Assembly: GCF_030247185.1 (NCBI RefSeq)
Contig: NC_080571.1
Span: forward strand, 11,264,131 to 11,328,130
Direction of reading: 5' to 3'
DNA: 64,000 nt
Origin: Malaya genurostris
Taxonomy: Eukaryota > Arthropoda > Insecta > Diptera > Culicidae
Every line of letters begins with the position of its first letter. The first letter of the stretch is position 1. Below are positions 12,475-23,990 of the stretch, one piece after another. The notes under the pieces were generated by a model. It made no database searches and was not told the origin of the DNA. It saw only the letters and a program-made list of their open reading frames with translations. Position numbers and translations under genes: made by a program.

Positions 12475-13165
12475 AGCCTGTTTTAATCCACCTAGTGGTG
12501 TAATTATGCCTTTCTCATATTACTAATATCTTCAGAAATATCGCAAGATTTTGTGAAGAATTTTTTTTTCAATCTTGAATAAAATAGGAAACTTTCTTTG
12601 GGTATAAACTAACATAACCTTTTCAAATTGTAAACAGTTATGTCAAGTTGATAGGAATTTTTCTTTATTTTGCATCGTTACCCTATAGTTCTGGAGCCGG
12701 AACTCGGACCCGGATGAAATTAAACAGCAATCTATAAGACTGTAGGAACTTTTATTTGAGCCTGTTTGTGAAAATCGATCAAATCATGTCTGTGCAAGTT
12801 TTGTTAGTCTCGTTTTAAACTTTTTGACTACTACTTCTGGTAATTCTGGAACCAGTATAACCAAAGTCGGTTCGTTTAGTAAGTAACTAATATAGCCTAC
12901 AAATTGAATCAGTTTTAAGCCAAATCTAGAAGAATTTTACCATTCGTCGCTCTAAATGACGGTGTGAAATTCAATAGCAACCTACATGACTACGAGATTT
13001 TTTTATGAGTGACATTATTTGACACATACTCACACACAGACACATACATTGCTCAGCTCGATGAACTGTGTCGAATTATATAGAACACTTAGCATTTCGG
13101 GTCAATTTCCACTGGTCAATTTTCCAAGTGATTGTATAAACTTTCTTTATGAGAAAGGCAATAAG
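12475..13165 (+). mobile_element. TATGAGAAAGGC-type repeat, copy 2 (full length)
   Basis: It begins GCCTGTTTTAATCCACCTAG with GCCTTTCTCATAT just inside, and ends TTTATGAGAAAGGC, so the tips form a short inverted repeat. The inside shows diverged repeats built around CTGGARCCGGAACTCGG-like and AATCGATCAAATC segments, then TTTGACACATACTCACACAC and a GATGAACTGTGTCGAATTAT segment. It is the most complete copy in the window and has no open frame of its own. The name of the family in mosquito repeat libraries cannot be fixed by eye. Confidence 0.75.
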
Positions 13166-13381
13166 TGCACTGTTATTGAAAAGCATCTTTATCATGATCT
13201 TGTAATAACACTAACAAGTAGGTACAAATTGAATAAAAGGATTAAAAATTTACATATTTTTCACCTGAAAATATAAATTTTAATGTGGCAACCCTGCACG
13301 CTATACGAAATTGAACAAAGCACGCTGTGAATGGAACAAAGCAGCACGTACCGTCGCGTACCAGTTTTGCATCGTCATTTT

Positions 13382-13451
13382 GTTCGATTATAGAGGTTTT
13401 AACATTGTTGTTATTCACCATCGACTTACCCATCACGCTATACCCGTTCCC
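13382..13451 (-). mobile_element. SINE fragment, copy 2
   Basis: It matches both ends of the SINE seen at 32277-32417 (TTCGATTATAGAGGTTTTAA on the left, CATCGACTTACCCATCACGC then TATACCCG on the right). The middle, including the B box, is deleted. It sits between two TATGAGAAAGGC-type repeats. It is an inactive relic. Confidence 0.65.
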
Positions 13452-13493
13452 CTGCATCATCATTTTGAATTTGAATGTTTTGACACTCATCGC

Positions 13494-14400
13494 CCTATAA
13501 TTTCGGAACCGGAAGTCGGATCAGGTTGAAATTGCACAGTATATTTAAAGACAATGAGAGCTTTAATTTGAATCATAAATCGTGAAAAACAGCTTAACCG
13601 TTGCTGAGAAATCGACGGGAGTTCCGTTTTTGGAGATTTTCTTCACTATTACCGGTGCTTTCGGAAGCGGAAACCGGGGACTAGTAGTCCCAAAGTAGTT
13701 TTATTCAATCACTAACTAATAAGATCCATCAACTAGATCAATTTAGCAGTAAGTTTTATAAAAATAAAAAATGCTCATGAAATTGAAAATTTTCACAAAT
13801 CGCACTGTAATTCCGGAACCGGAAGTCGGATCTGGGTCAACTTTTCGGGTACTTTTTAAAGAATCTCAAGACCTTTTATTTGCTTCTTAATTTGTGTAAA
13901 TTGGTCAAGAAATTTCCGATAAAATTAATTGCATATTTTTTCATAAATTTTTACATATTTCCTTGTAATTCCGGAACCGGAAGTGGGATCCAAATAAAAC
14001 TCAGGAAAATTGTATAAGGCTATAAGACCTTTCATTTAAATCTAAGTTTGTGAAAATCGGTTCAGCCATCTTTGAGAAACGTGTGTGACTATTTTTTTCC
14101 TTATTTTTTGGTGCATACCACCCTGTAATTCCGGAACCGGAAGTCGGATCCATGTGAAACTCAGGAACTTTGTATGGGATATGTATGTATCCAAGTTTGT
14201 GAAAATCGGTTCAGCCATCTCTGAGAAAATTGAGTGACATTATTTGTCACACACACATACACACACACACACAGACATTTTGTGATCTCGACGAACTGAG
14301 TCGAATGATATATGAAACTCGGCCCTCCGGTTCTGCCAATTGAACTTCGGTTTTCACAGTGATTGTATAACCTTTCTATATGAGAAAGGCAAAAAGGCAA
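13494..14400 (+). repeat. TATGAGAAAGGC-type repeat with about 157-bp periodic units
   Basis: The landmark TTCCGGAACCGGAAGTCGGA, with few changes, recurs at about 13500, 13665 (diverged), 13813, 13970 and 14129, giving a period of roughly 150-165 bp. Each unit then has an AAATCGGTTCAGCCATCT-like segment. The array ends with a CA-rich microsatellite (14247-14272), GACGAACTGAGTCGAATGAT and TATATGAGAAAGGC at about 14376. It is a long version of the family seen at 5430 and 12475, expanded by internal tandem duplication. There is no coding function. Confidence 0.8.
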
Positions 14401-17400
14401 AATAACAAAATACAAGACGTATTCCAAAAGTTGCCGTTTGCTTATATTTTAAAATCGACAAATACACGTTTAAACTTGCTCATATCAGTACGGGCAGCTA
14501 TTTCAAGTGCTGCTTTGATTCAATTGTCATTAGCATGTCTGTGTGTACAGTGAACAATGTCCGCGATAATCATTACTCCCGCCTGCTGTATAACTTGGGC
14601 TGTGAACTGGCCTATACTATATTTTTTATTACAACCCTTACTTTCTGAATATTTCTCATACTTCCAATTGTGATGGTTGCATTCAATAAATCAGAAATGA
14701 ATAGCTTTAAAAAAGGTAAAAATTCAGAAAAAAATTTACCATATAAATCATTCAATGATGGCAACCTATCAAGAAACCATCTTTAAAATCATTGCACTAA
14801 GTGACTCGATAGTATTAAGCTCATCATGAAGATTGTTCGTTTTTTTTTTAATTTTTCGCAGAAATGCTCTCAACACCTTTTAAATAAATGAGATTTCGTA
14901 TCAGTATTGCTACTCGTACCGTTTAAATGCATCTAATAAAACATCAGTGTTATCAAACTATAAACTACTCTAAATCGAATATGAGTCTCAAACTCAAATT
15001 TAATAATGACTCAGACAAAAATTAAGATGGTATGAACTAAAGACCGTTTTGGTGAAGACCGAATCGCCCAATTTTCGTTATTTGCTATTTTGTTTTGCTT
15101 TTATCTATACCCAACGGAAGAAAATCTGCCATAAGACTTATAAAAGTAATACTAGATATGAAAACTTGCGACAAAATATCCCCTGTGACGAGTTTGAGTA
15201 TATATATTTGAAAGATTTCACGTCTGATATTTTAATCATCAGTTGGTCTTTGGTTCGGTACTGATGAAAGTTAGAATAAGTTCATGCCGACTTTACGTAA
15301 TAACGAACAAATAAACATATCAAAATCTTATTTTGATTGATGTTTCATAAGTTGCCAATGATTTTGAGTATATTACGAATTTGAAGAGCAACATCACTAA
15401 AGAACTAAATACTATAATAATAGTAAAAGTGTAATTCTATAGTGATTGAACTATATTTTAATGCGTTATCCATTACATTTACGCATTTTTTTAGATAGAA
15501 TTCATCCCGTAGTTAAAGTTTGAGCAAGTGGTAGTAAAATAGGATAAAAAAAAACATTTTTCCAATTTATACGACATAGCAAACCGTTGGGTGTTTATAC
15601 TTTTCCTGTTTATGATATTCATTGTAAAAAACACAACTAAATGTGACAGATGCAATACAGGACTAATTTTTCTGAAAAATAGTGTATTGAGTGTACATAC
15701 CGTAAGACAGACGAGAAAAAGATTAATGAATGAAATAGAGAACATTGAAACATGCGACAAAATTACCCCTGAGACCAGATTCGATTATGCAATCTCTACG
15801 TATCCGTAAAAATCGTTCTGCCAATTGAACTACTCTGGATGTGATGAAACATAACCTAGATGGTAATCCGATCGAATAGAACTCAGTACATGTTCAGACT
15901 GAACACGGCAAATGTGGTTCTACTTCCAACTGCTCTTAGGTGTATCGTAAAAAGGCCATGCAATCATCAGTCTAGTTCGCCTTTTATTCTTCAACTGGGA
16001 AACAAAGTCAATGACGATTTTACGTCATATTGGATTAAATAACTGGTCAATAAATCTTGGATACAGTATTTGAAATAGTTTCAAGGAATTACATTTTTTA
16101 AAAGATTAATTCGTAAAACACGCCACCATTTAGACCCGCCGAAAAATTTTAATAATTTGTTCTTATGGCGTTCAACGATACTAGCCGACCAAATCACGTC
16201 CTATCGTCACAGCTAGCCCCATATTCCTGCCACACGGAAAGAACGAGTGCCGTTTTAACCCGTGCTCATGCCTGTTTCCGCCTGAGTGGAAAACTCCAAA
16301 GCACATAACCTTTTTCCGCTTCTATTCACTCCATTCCATCCTTGTGCGCTCTGATTACACTTCTGCGGTAGAACGACGGACTGGAATCGTGGTTTTCCGG
16401 AAAATATACTGGCAGAGAAAGAAAATGCAGAGGAGGAAAATGCGAGCGGAAAAAGAGGAACTACATCAAACACTTGTAAGTCGATTGCCGACTGATACCG
16501 GATGATGATGAAGTTGATCCGAGCGGAACAGAACACAATTCCGAAGCGTCCGTTCGAGGGCCAGAGTGAAGCCGATGCGGGTGTAAACGAGACGGATGCA
16601 TTTAACCCCTATAAATGTCTCGTTTTGCACACTCCGTCCCATTGTAGATTTGTGTATACAAGAACGGTCTTCCCTCCCGACCGGGCCACGATCTGACAAC
16701 GATAGACGTGGATGCAGAGCCTTACACGGGGATGATACTGTTGGTCGTAGTTCCCAAGCGAGTTCGTGTGTGAGTTTGAAGTGGCTTTTCATCAGTCTGT
16801 GTGTGCGGTTTGCAGCCATGTTGTAGTGACGAAGTGGTCGAGAAAATCGCAGGAAAACCCGAAGGCAGCTCGTTTTGACGAGTCGTCGTTCGCTATGTGC
16901 ATGCACTCGGCGATTGGGATGCTGAGTTTTCGCGTCCAAGGGAAGCAGATTCATTCAAGGTGAATTAGCAAGATGAGTTATTTGGGATGATACCACACGA
17001 ACAGCCAATATACTGAAATGTGCACAGATGGAAGTATTCCGATTCACCCAAAACACGAGTTTATTAAATTGTTTCCTTTCTGATGCCGACTTTGGCTGCG
17101 GCTTGCCCTCCGCTCTTCATCCCATCTTTTTGCGGTTCTAGTTGTAGCATGGGAAGAAATTTATCTGTACGCTCGAAGCTGAAGAAGGGAAATCGGTACA
17201 ATGTTGCTCGTGTGGGTGTTTTTCGGTTGAACCATAGAACAGTTCCACCCACTGGTTCCGAGGTGCGTCGTTTTCCCGGTGTCTCTTGTTTCTTTGTTGC
17301 ACGCTGTTTTCCACCGCATCGAGATGTGTCATAAGAATTTGTAGATACTAAATTGTGGTTGTCAAGTTTATGACCGAACAGAATGTTTGTTTTGTTTTTG

Positions 17401-18910
17401 TATCACAAAAGCACGCGACGAGGGGTTAGTAAACGGGATTTCAAAGTTTTATACGCACAATTGTTTGGAAGGTTCGAAGGAAAAAATGTTTTGCTGACGT
17501 AATATTTTCTCACTGGATGATGTAGAAGCTAAGTAATTAATCGCAAAACTAATTAATTAATTCAAAGATTGGCCTAAATGATTTTAGATCATTTTGGGTA
17601 AATTTAGAAGTATCATTTCACAAATCTGACCAAAAACAGTAGCGGAACCACTGTGTCCGGTTATAAAATTGTGAACCGATATAGATTCCAAGCTTTCCTT
17701 GCCTAAAAATGCTCGCTTTTCGTGCGACGACGATGATGATGATGATGAAGACGATAGTGATATTGTTCTTGTCAAGCAATGGTTTCGCTTTGCAAATGGT
17801 AAAGTGGTAAACGATAGGGTTGTTCCTGAAGATCCTTAATTAGCGTTAGACAACTAGCTATACAGCCGACAGCTGGTGGTGTCAGACGAGTTCTAGAGTT
17901 CTTGTAAAGTTCAATCTTCGATGAGATGAGAAAATTGAGAAACAATACTGCTTCAACACTTGAGATCTTTCCTTCTGTAGCTTTCCAATCTAAATTTGCT
18001 AGTAGTTATCATTATCGAACCCTACAGTCCTTCATTGGAATATGATATTCTCTTCAGTATTTCTTTGACTTACAAAAAATTCTGGAGTGGATTGATGGCA
18101 GGCTGAAAAGGCATGTGTTTAGACTGAACTTTGAATTTTAAGACGTTGAAGCTGCTCGTGCCGAAAGGCACAAACTACTTTCAAATCAGAAAAATGGATC
18201 TTTTCGGAGGTTGAAAATATCGCAATACGGAATCTGAACCGCATTGATCATTATTTTTTTTGTTTATATTTAGTTGCTAGCAGCCTAGAAGTTAATAATA
18301 AACCGCTAGGTAGTCGTGAAGTTAATGCTATTTGCAAAAGTTTTGTACCGAAGTTTAATGTCCACCCTGAAAATATGGACGAAAATGGAGTTGTTTTATT
18401 CAATCTGCTGTTCTGCGAAGTGTGCAGTAATCCTTCAGGATTTCATTTTTTTTTGTGAATTTTCGGTATTTGTGCTATCTATCTCTTTTCCAAAGACGTT
18501 GCTACCGCAAATTCTTTCTTGCCAGGAAAAATCTGAGAATACATTAACTTTAAGACACAATCTTCGAAAAACATGGGTACCGTACCATCTGAGCCATAAC
18601 GTTGTGATTTCTGATTATTGATTGAGGCCCTAAATTATTTAACACTGTTCCAAATACGAGCCATGAACAGTTACTTCATCGTATAACTTCTTTACAGATT
18701 TTGTCGAGAAGCAGAAACGTTACCATTGCTATCCTCTAGCGTGATGGTCAGTTCGTTCATCACATCTTCATACATTCCTTTGATTTTGGTGGTAATGTTG
18801 TTGCTTATGTCATCAAAATTGTTGTTATTGGGCTCGTACACAGGAAAATGAATGAATATTGCACTTCCTGTGAATATTAGAGTTGTATTCACTGGAAAAC
18901 TACACAATAT
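14401..18910. other. Non-genic stretch with GC-richer island
   Basis: No supported gene. 14400-16130 is AT-rich. Two blocks near 15150-15200 and 15740-15790 share a diverged CGACAAAAT-type segment and may be repeat fragments. 16130-17340 is GC-richer and unique and carries many overlapping short open frames, none recognisable. Around 17530-17565 lie several TAATTA cores (TAATTAATCG, AACTAATTAATTAATTC), the kind of site bound by homeodomain proteins. 18283-18352 holds a fragment of the foldback MITE family (CCGCTAGGTAGTCGTGAAGT, then TAATGCTATTTGC). Confidence 0.35.
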
Positions 18911-19048
18911 CAGGTGTACAACTTTGCTTCCGATAGGTTTCGAGGTATCGGCTGAGGCTGGTCAAAATACATAGATGATAATGCCTTTAAAGTGAGTGTG
19001 TACAGTGCCTAAAGAATTGTCATCGCCGTTTCAGTGACAGTTGTTCTT

Positions 19049-19292
19049 TTTTTTTTAATAACTATTTATTGGAATATGAGTTAAAAATAAATTATTAAGA
19101 TATACATTGGGTGTTCAGCTACAAGTGGTGACTTTTCAGCCCTATTATATATATGATTTGGTTGTTACCATGAGGACATCATTTGCTTCCGCAATTCTGA
19201 GATTTTTTGTGTAGGGAAAATTCTAAACCTATTTGTATTGTGTAATGGGGAAAAGGAACTTATATACTAACTTACTAACTAATACAAAGAGC
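19049..19292 (-). mobile_element. Non-LTR retrotransposon 3' tail, copy A
   Basis: The left border is a T-run and the right border is coding-free, so the element lies on the minus strand with its poly(A) at the left. On that strand it ends CCAATAAATAGTTATTAAAA, an AATAAA signal followed by A-runs. GACAGTTGTTCTT occurs on both sides (19036-19048 and 19293-19305), a perfect 13-bp target-site duplication. It landed inside the mariner element and is therefore younger. The same tail recurs at 23820-23950 and 35513-35575. Confidence 0.85.
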
Positions 19293-19330
19293 GACAGTTG
19301 TTCTTGTTTCCGTATTATTCACGCTCGAAA

Positions 19331-20313
19331 ATGTCAGTTTATGCGCCCAATTCTCGCCATTTGCGGGAAGCTCTGTTACAATTCGAAAAAAAAAATGCAG
19401 CTGAAGCCCATCGAATGCTCTCAGAAACTTACAGTGATGTTGCTCTGAGTAAAAAAACGTGTCGGGAGTGGTTTCAACGTTTACAAAATTGTGATTTCGA
19501 TGTCGAAGACAAACATGGTGGTGGAAGAGAAAAAAAACCTTCAAAGATGAACAACTAGAAGCATTGCTTGATGAAGATTCGTGCCAAACCCAAGAAGAGC
19601 TTGCCGAATCGTTGGGAGTGAGTCAGCAAGCCATTTCAAAACGTCTCAAGGCCCCGGGCATGATTTAGAAAGAAGGGAACTGGGTGTCGTGCGAGTTGAA
19701 ACTGAGGGACATCGAGCGCCGTCGATTTGTATGTGAGCAACTGCTTCAAATACAAAATCGTAAGGGGTTTTTACATCGAATCGTAACCGGTGATAAAAAG
19801 TCGGCTCGATACGATAAACTTGAACGCAGAAAATCATGGGAAAAGGCCGGGCATGCTACTTCGTCGAAGACAAAACCGGCGCCAAGGTTATGATTTGTAT
19901 TTGGTGGGATCAGCTCGGTGTGATTTACTACGAGCTCTTAACACCGGGTGAAACCATCACAGGAGATCGCTACCGAACGCAACTGATGCGCCTTAGTCGC
20001 GCGCTAAAAAAAGCGGCCACAATATCAAGAGCGACATGACAAAGTCATCCTCCAACACGACAATGCTTGGCCTCACGTCGCAAAAGTGGTCAAAAAGTAC
20101 CTGGAAACGGGGAAGTCTTGCCCCACGCGCCGTATTCCCCAGATGTTGCCCCTTCTAACTTCCGCCTATTCCGTTCGATCCTTCGAAGAGTTGGAAAAAT
20201 GGATTGCTTCATGGATAGCGTCAAAAGAGGACTTCTTTTTTCGAGCCGGGATCCGAAAATTGTCGGAAAGATGGGAGAAAGTTGTCGCTAGCGACGGACA
20301 ATACTTTGAATAA
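19331..20313 (+). pseudogene. Mariner transposase, frameshifted
   Basis: The reading starts MSVYAPNSRHLREALLQFEK and runs through KTCREWFQRLQNCDFDVEDK, then in another frame EALLDEDSCQTQEELAESLG (the paired helix-turn-helix region). A stop follows at KAPGMI. The catalytic core continues as FLHRIVTGDKKS (first Asp; the usual Glu-Lys-Trp that follows is damaged), ICIWWDQLGVIYYELLTPGE, VILQHDNAWPHVAK (second Asp) and LPHAPYSPDVAPSNFRLF, where the third catalytic Asp has become Asn. The end ERWEKVVASDGQYFE-stop is intact. Complete mariner transposases have about 345 residues. Several frameshifts and one in-frame stop leave no functional enzyme. The wording places it in the mariner DD34D group. 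Confidence 0.9.
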
Positions 20314-20896
20314 TACATCTGTAAGCACTTTTTCTCATCTAGATCGGATAGAAGCAGGTGATGTTTATCGGTAACATCACTTATAGCATTGTATCTTCGG
20401 AACCATTGTACATTTCCGCACTTGTGTTTAACGTATTGAGGCTCGACACTATGCACATTATTGTTATCAGTAACGAGTCTTATTGCATCAAGATTACAGT
20501 TGAAGTAAGTACATAAAGAGCTTTGATTGATGAATTTAATTTCTGTCGGTTCATGTCGTGTGCATTGGTTGTTTCAGTAAAATCTTGTTCTTTTTTTCAC
20601 AGCAGTTCCAACACGGCAGCAATTTAAATCGCCAGTTATCGTATCTGATAGGCGAAACACAAATAGTTTTGTTCGTCATCTTAAGATTGCCTCTTTATTT
20701 TCAACACAATATTATGTAGGGTCAAAAGTAACCTTCTTTGAAAATGAATCCCTTTCAAAGTTTGGGAACCGAACAGTCCGAAGAAGTCAAATCGAGTAAA
20801 CAAGGTGCACGTGAAAGCTTCTAAATTGATAATTAAAGCCATGGTTACGATGCTCTTGTGTATCGGGTCATAGTCTTGTAAAACCAAATGCGATAG

Positions 20897-20916
20897 TTTC
20901 TTTCTTTCTTTCTTTT
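20897..20916. repeat. CTTT microsatellite
   Basis: Short run of TTTCTTTCTTTCTTTCTTTT. It has no other notable context and is likely to vary in length. Confidence 0.8.
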
Positions 20917-21433
20917 TCGAGCTACTCCCCGGAAAGTTTTACCTTTCCGACCCATGAAGTATCTCTCGACCATTTTTAATCACTCGTGCCGACCTCGGTC
21001 CATTGCCAGGCCACTCATTATGTTCTCTAGCGTGTGTTAATGAATCCTGATTTCAAAAACAGGTACCAATCAGCATCAAATGTTCATCCGATTCCGCATT
21101 ACCATGGACAAACACGCTCCAAAAGCACACTCGCGTTCGTATTTTTGATCGGAATGGTTCATTCACAGAATTTTTTCACGAAATCTCATGTGAGTAAGTA
21201 CTAATCTCTGTTAGATTTGATTTGATTTTGTTTTTCCGGAATGTGCAAAAATTACAAAAAATATGTACTCAATTTTCTCTAAAATGGTTCAACCGAATCA
21301 AAAGGAACAATCGAATAGAACACTATTGCATTTTATTTTGATACTACTTCCGTTTCCGCTATTACAGTGTAGGTTAAGTAATAAATAGAAAAATAAGCAA
21401 TCCTTCGAAATAGTAATATAATTTGTATGTTAT

Positions 21434-22010
21434 GCAGAGAGCTTAAAGTTGCCACGCATTCCAACAATGAAAGAATCCAACCCAACAGCATCATTTTCGT
21501 TATTTTCACTGTCTCATTCGTTAATGATCGACACCAGAACAATCGAAGAGAGACGAAGCATTTTCGTTTCTCATTGAAAAAATGAGAGAGTATAATTGCC
21601 AGCCTCACTCTTTCCCCTATGATAAGACGAAACCAAACTAACGTCTGCAGGGAGAATAAGCAGAATTTCAATTCTCATTCTCTCATCGATGTATTTAAAA
21701 TCTGTGACGGTTGGCTATAAAGAGCGTCTAAAATATGATAAATCGAAGTTGTTACACCCCAGAACCTTTTTGTAAATCCAAACTACAACAGATTCGAACA
21801 TTAACAGGTGAAAGTCATTGTGAATCGTTTTCTGTCATTATCAATTCTCAAAGCTTCGGTGGAAAAACGACACTGCATACTATGGGATTATTCTAAAAAC
21901 CGAGAAAACCGACTGCAAGGGCAAATAAAAGAAAGAACACATTTTTGAAACTACTGTTCCGCTTATGTCGTTGACTGGACATGGATTTCATTCTCATAGT
22001 TTACTAGCGA
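21434..22010. repeat. Unclassified repeat R1, uninterrupted copy
   Basis: It aligns in the same orientation with 28073-29084 over its whole length. Landmarks in order: GAGCTTAAAGTTGCCACG; a TCACTCTTTCCCCTATGATA segment; AACGTCTGCAGGGAGAATAA; TAAAGAGCGTCTAAAATATG; AACCTTTTTGTAAATCCAAA; TTCTGTCATTATCAATTCTC; and CTTATGTCGTTGACTGGACA. There is no coding similarity. In the other copy a hAT-type MITE sits in the middle, and the segment TAAATCCAAACTACAACAG here shows the site before insertion. Class and ends are unknown. Confidence 0.8.
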
Positions 22011-22239
22011 AGCTCAGAGTGACATTAATTTCTTGTCATTTTCGTCTATTTCGAGTCAATGAAAATGATTTTATTAGCTCTGATTATGCATGTTTTGTTA
22101 GTAGATGGTTAAAAAAATTGATTTCGAATATATCGGCTCTCAGCTTCCGACCGATCCGGTACCGTAATTCACTTCATTTTCAGAGAGATAACTGCAACGA
22201 TTTAAAAAAAACTTACGCTTGAATTAAAGGTCCTACGGT

Positions 22240-22520
22240 TTCATAGATCGTTATTGAATTACATTGTTCTTCCGGTTCCGGTATTACAGGATGAATGTGA
22301 TCAAAATATTGTGATATATAGAACGAAGATGCAAAAACGAAAAACAATTGATTCGAAGCTGTTTCAAATTGTAGTTTATGTTAGTTACTGGCCAAACGAA
22401 CCGATTTCAGCTATATCGGATTCCAGCTCTCGGTTCCGGAAAAAGTGATTAAAAACTCAAGAACGAAATTTCTCTTTATCGTCTCAGGAACGGCTGAACC
22501 GATTTTCACAACCCCAGATT
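22240..22520 (-). repeat. Diverged CCGGAACCGGAAG-type repeat
   Basis: TTCTTCCGGTTCCGGTATTA at 22269 and CTCTCGGTTCCGGAA at 22427 are reverse complements of the landmark that recurs in the 13.5-14.4 kb array. ACGGCTGAACCGATTTTCAC at 22490 matches, in reverse, that array's CGGTTCAGCC segment. It is a decayed minus-strand relative. Similar single landmarks occur near 21343 and 56831. Confidence 0.55.
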
Positions 22521-23079
22521 CAAATGAAAGATCTTATCCACCGATCGGCGGGAACCATCTAAATTTGGCTCAGAACTGACTACAATTTAAAAAAAGGGAT
22601 GCTGGATTATGCCAGAAGAAAATTTGTTGTTTTTATTCAAGATTCAATGAAATTTGACATATTCGCTCAATCTGAATGAACTATAAGGTACCATAATCTG
22701 TTTTGACAATTGGCAGTCGGATGGAAAAAAATCATCATTTTTGCGAGTGTTTTTTAGAACTATCGTTTTTGCGAGTGTTATCTAGAACTGTCGTTCAACA
22801 AAATAAATTCAAATGTTTTGCATAATGCAAAGCATCGTTCGAACAACATTTTGTAATTTTTTCATGGAAAAATATTGAGAAATAAATCGATGAAGCAGTA
22901 TTTTTAAGGACGCTTCTAAAAAATCATGACTTGTTATGTCCACTGTATCTCAGGGCAAACTTATCAGAAGTCAACAAATCAAGGCAGCATAGTCACAGTA
23001 GACGTTTTTCTAGACCCCAACGTTTGATTTTTTTTTTAATTTTCGGTGGTTGTTCAAAGTGAAAACTACGATTTTTCAC

Positions 23080-23460
23080 GAAAAAATCCGTCATTTTGTA
23101 GTTGTTAAACCTCCTCAAAGTAAACAACGAAAAGCAGAACTTTGGGGTCTAGTAATTTATATTCATAAAGTGTGTGAAAAATGAAAAAAATGGTGAAGTA
23201 GTTTTTGAATGGCGATGGACACGGACTTTCAGAACCTGCTATAAATTTGAAGGACATAATTTATTTTTCTACGGAGCGCATAGGGTCTAATAATTTCGAA
23301 AAATCATATTTTTTTTACATTTTGTTTTTAAAAAAAAACTTTCAAGAATGTTTTGTCAAATTTCGAAGCAGAACTCTTGGGCCTGCGCGCCGAGCTCTTG
23401 CTTTTTCGCTGTACAAAATAAGGAGAAATAAAGGCCCAGAGTTTTGTTGCGATACTCTTG
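23080..23460. repeat. Unclassified dispersed repeat, copy 2
   Basis: This is the second copy of the repeat at 4600-4940, in the same orientation, with the shared landmarks ACCTCCTCAAAGTAAAC, AAAGTGTGTGAAAAATG, TGGCGATGGACAC, GGGCCTGCGCGCCGAGCTCT and AATAAAGGCCC. The 92-codon open frame it contains on the plus strand is not supported by any similarity and I do not call it a gene. Confidence 0.6.
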
Positions 23461-23661
23461 AAAATTTAACAAAATATTCTTGAAACTTTTTTACTATTAG
23501 AAAATACAAAGAAAAAATAAATGACTCCAAAAGCGTGGGACCCTACCCACCCCTGAAGCAGTCAGCATTTTTATCTTGTTTTGAGATACGACTGTTCATT
23601 TAGAAGTGGTACCACGTGGATAATCGGTTTGTGCTTAGTGCCCATGACTATTTTATATATT

Positions 23662-23990
23662 TTTACGTTTCGTTTTCAACTCATAAGTTCATTAGCAGTT
23701 TATGTTGAACTGTTAATGCCACCACGCGGCTTAACATGAACCGCTAACCAGACGTCATGTTAGTGCTATTTGCAAATCACTAGTAAAGCTCCGACTTTTC
23801 GTTTTGGCACATCAGTAGGTATTGCTCTTGCAAATAGCATTTTTTGTGTATATTATTTATTGTAATAGAAATTAAATTTATATTGTTACGATTTTAGTTG
23901 AGTGTTCAGTCACAAGTGGTTACTTTTCTGCCCTTTTTTAAGCATGATTTGTTTTAAAAGTTCAACATAAACTGCTTATTCGTTAAACTT
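23662..23990. mobile_element. Foldback MITE family copy split by a non-LTR tail
   Basis: The left part reads TTTACGTTTCGTTTTCAACT, AGCAGTTTATGTTGAACTG, and CGCTAACCAGACGTCATGTT then AGTGCTATTTGCAAA, the arm of the foldback family best seen at 45454-45832. The opposing arm restarts at GCAAATAGCAT (23840) and resumes after the insertion as AAAGTTCAACATAAACTGCT. Between them, about 23845-23950, lies the same non-LTR tail as at 19049 (on that copy's strand: poly(T), then TTGAGTGTTCAGTCACAAGT). So the retroposon is younger than this MITE. Confidence 0.7.

Larger units (their letters stand above)
18911..20362 (+). mobile_element. Mariner transposon copy, interrupted
   Basis: The left end, CAGGTGTACAACTTTGCTTC, looks like a mariner terminal inverted repeat next to a TA dinucleotide. 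The right end near 20350-20360 (CGGATAGAAGCAGGTGATG) is an eroded counterpart. Inside is a broken mariner transposase (separate entry). The 5' non-coding part is split by a non-LTR tail flanked by a 13-bp direct repeat. Apart from that insertion the order of parts is that of a complete element of about 1.2 kb. It cannot mobilise itself. Confidence 0.75.

Noticed and set aside
16466..16954. 162-codon minus-strand open frame in a GC-richer island
   Set aside because: Open frames overlap on both strands as expected from lower AT content. The translated sequence resembles nothing known and no start context or neighbouring exon was found.
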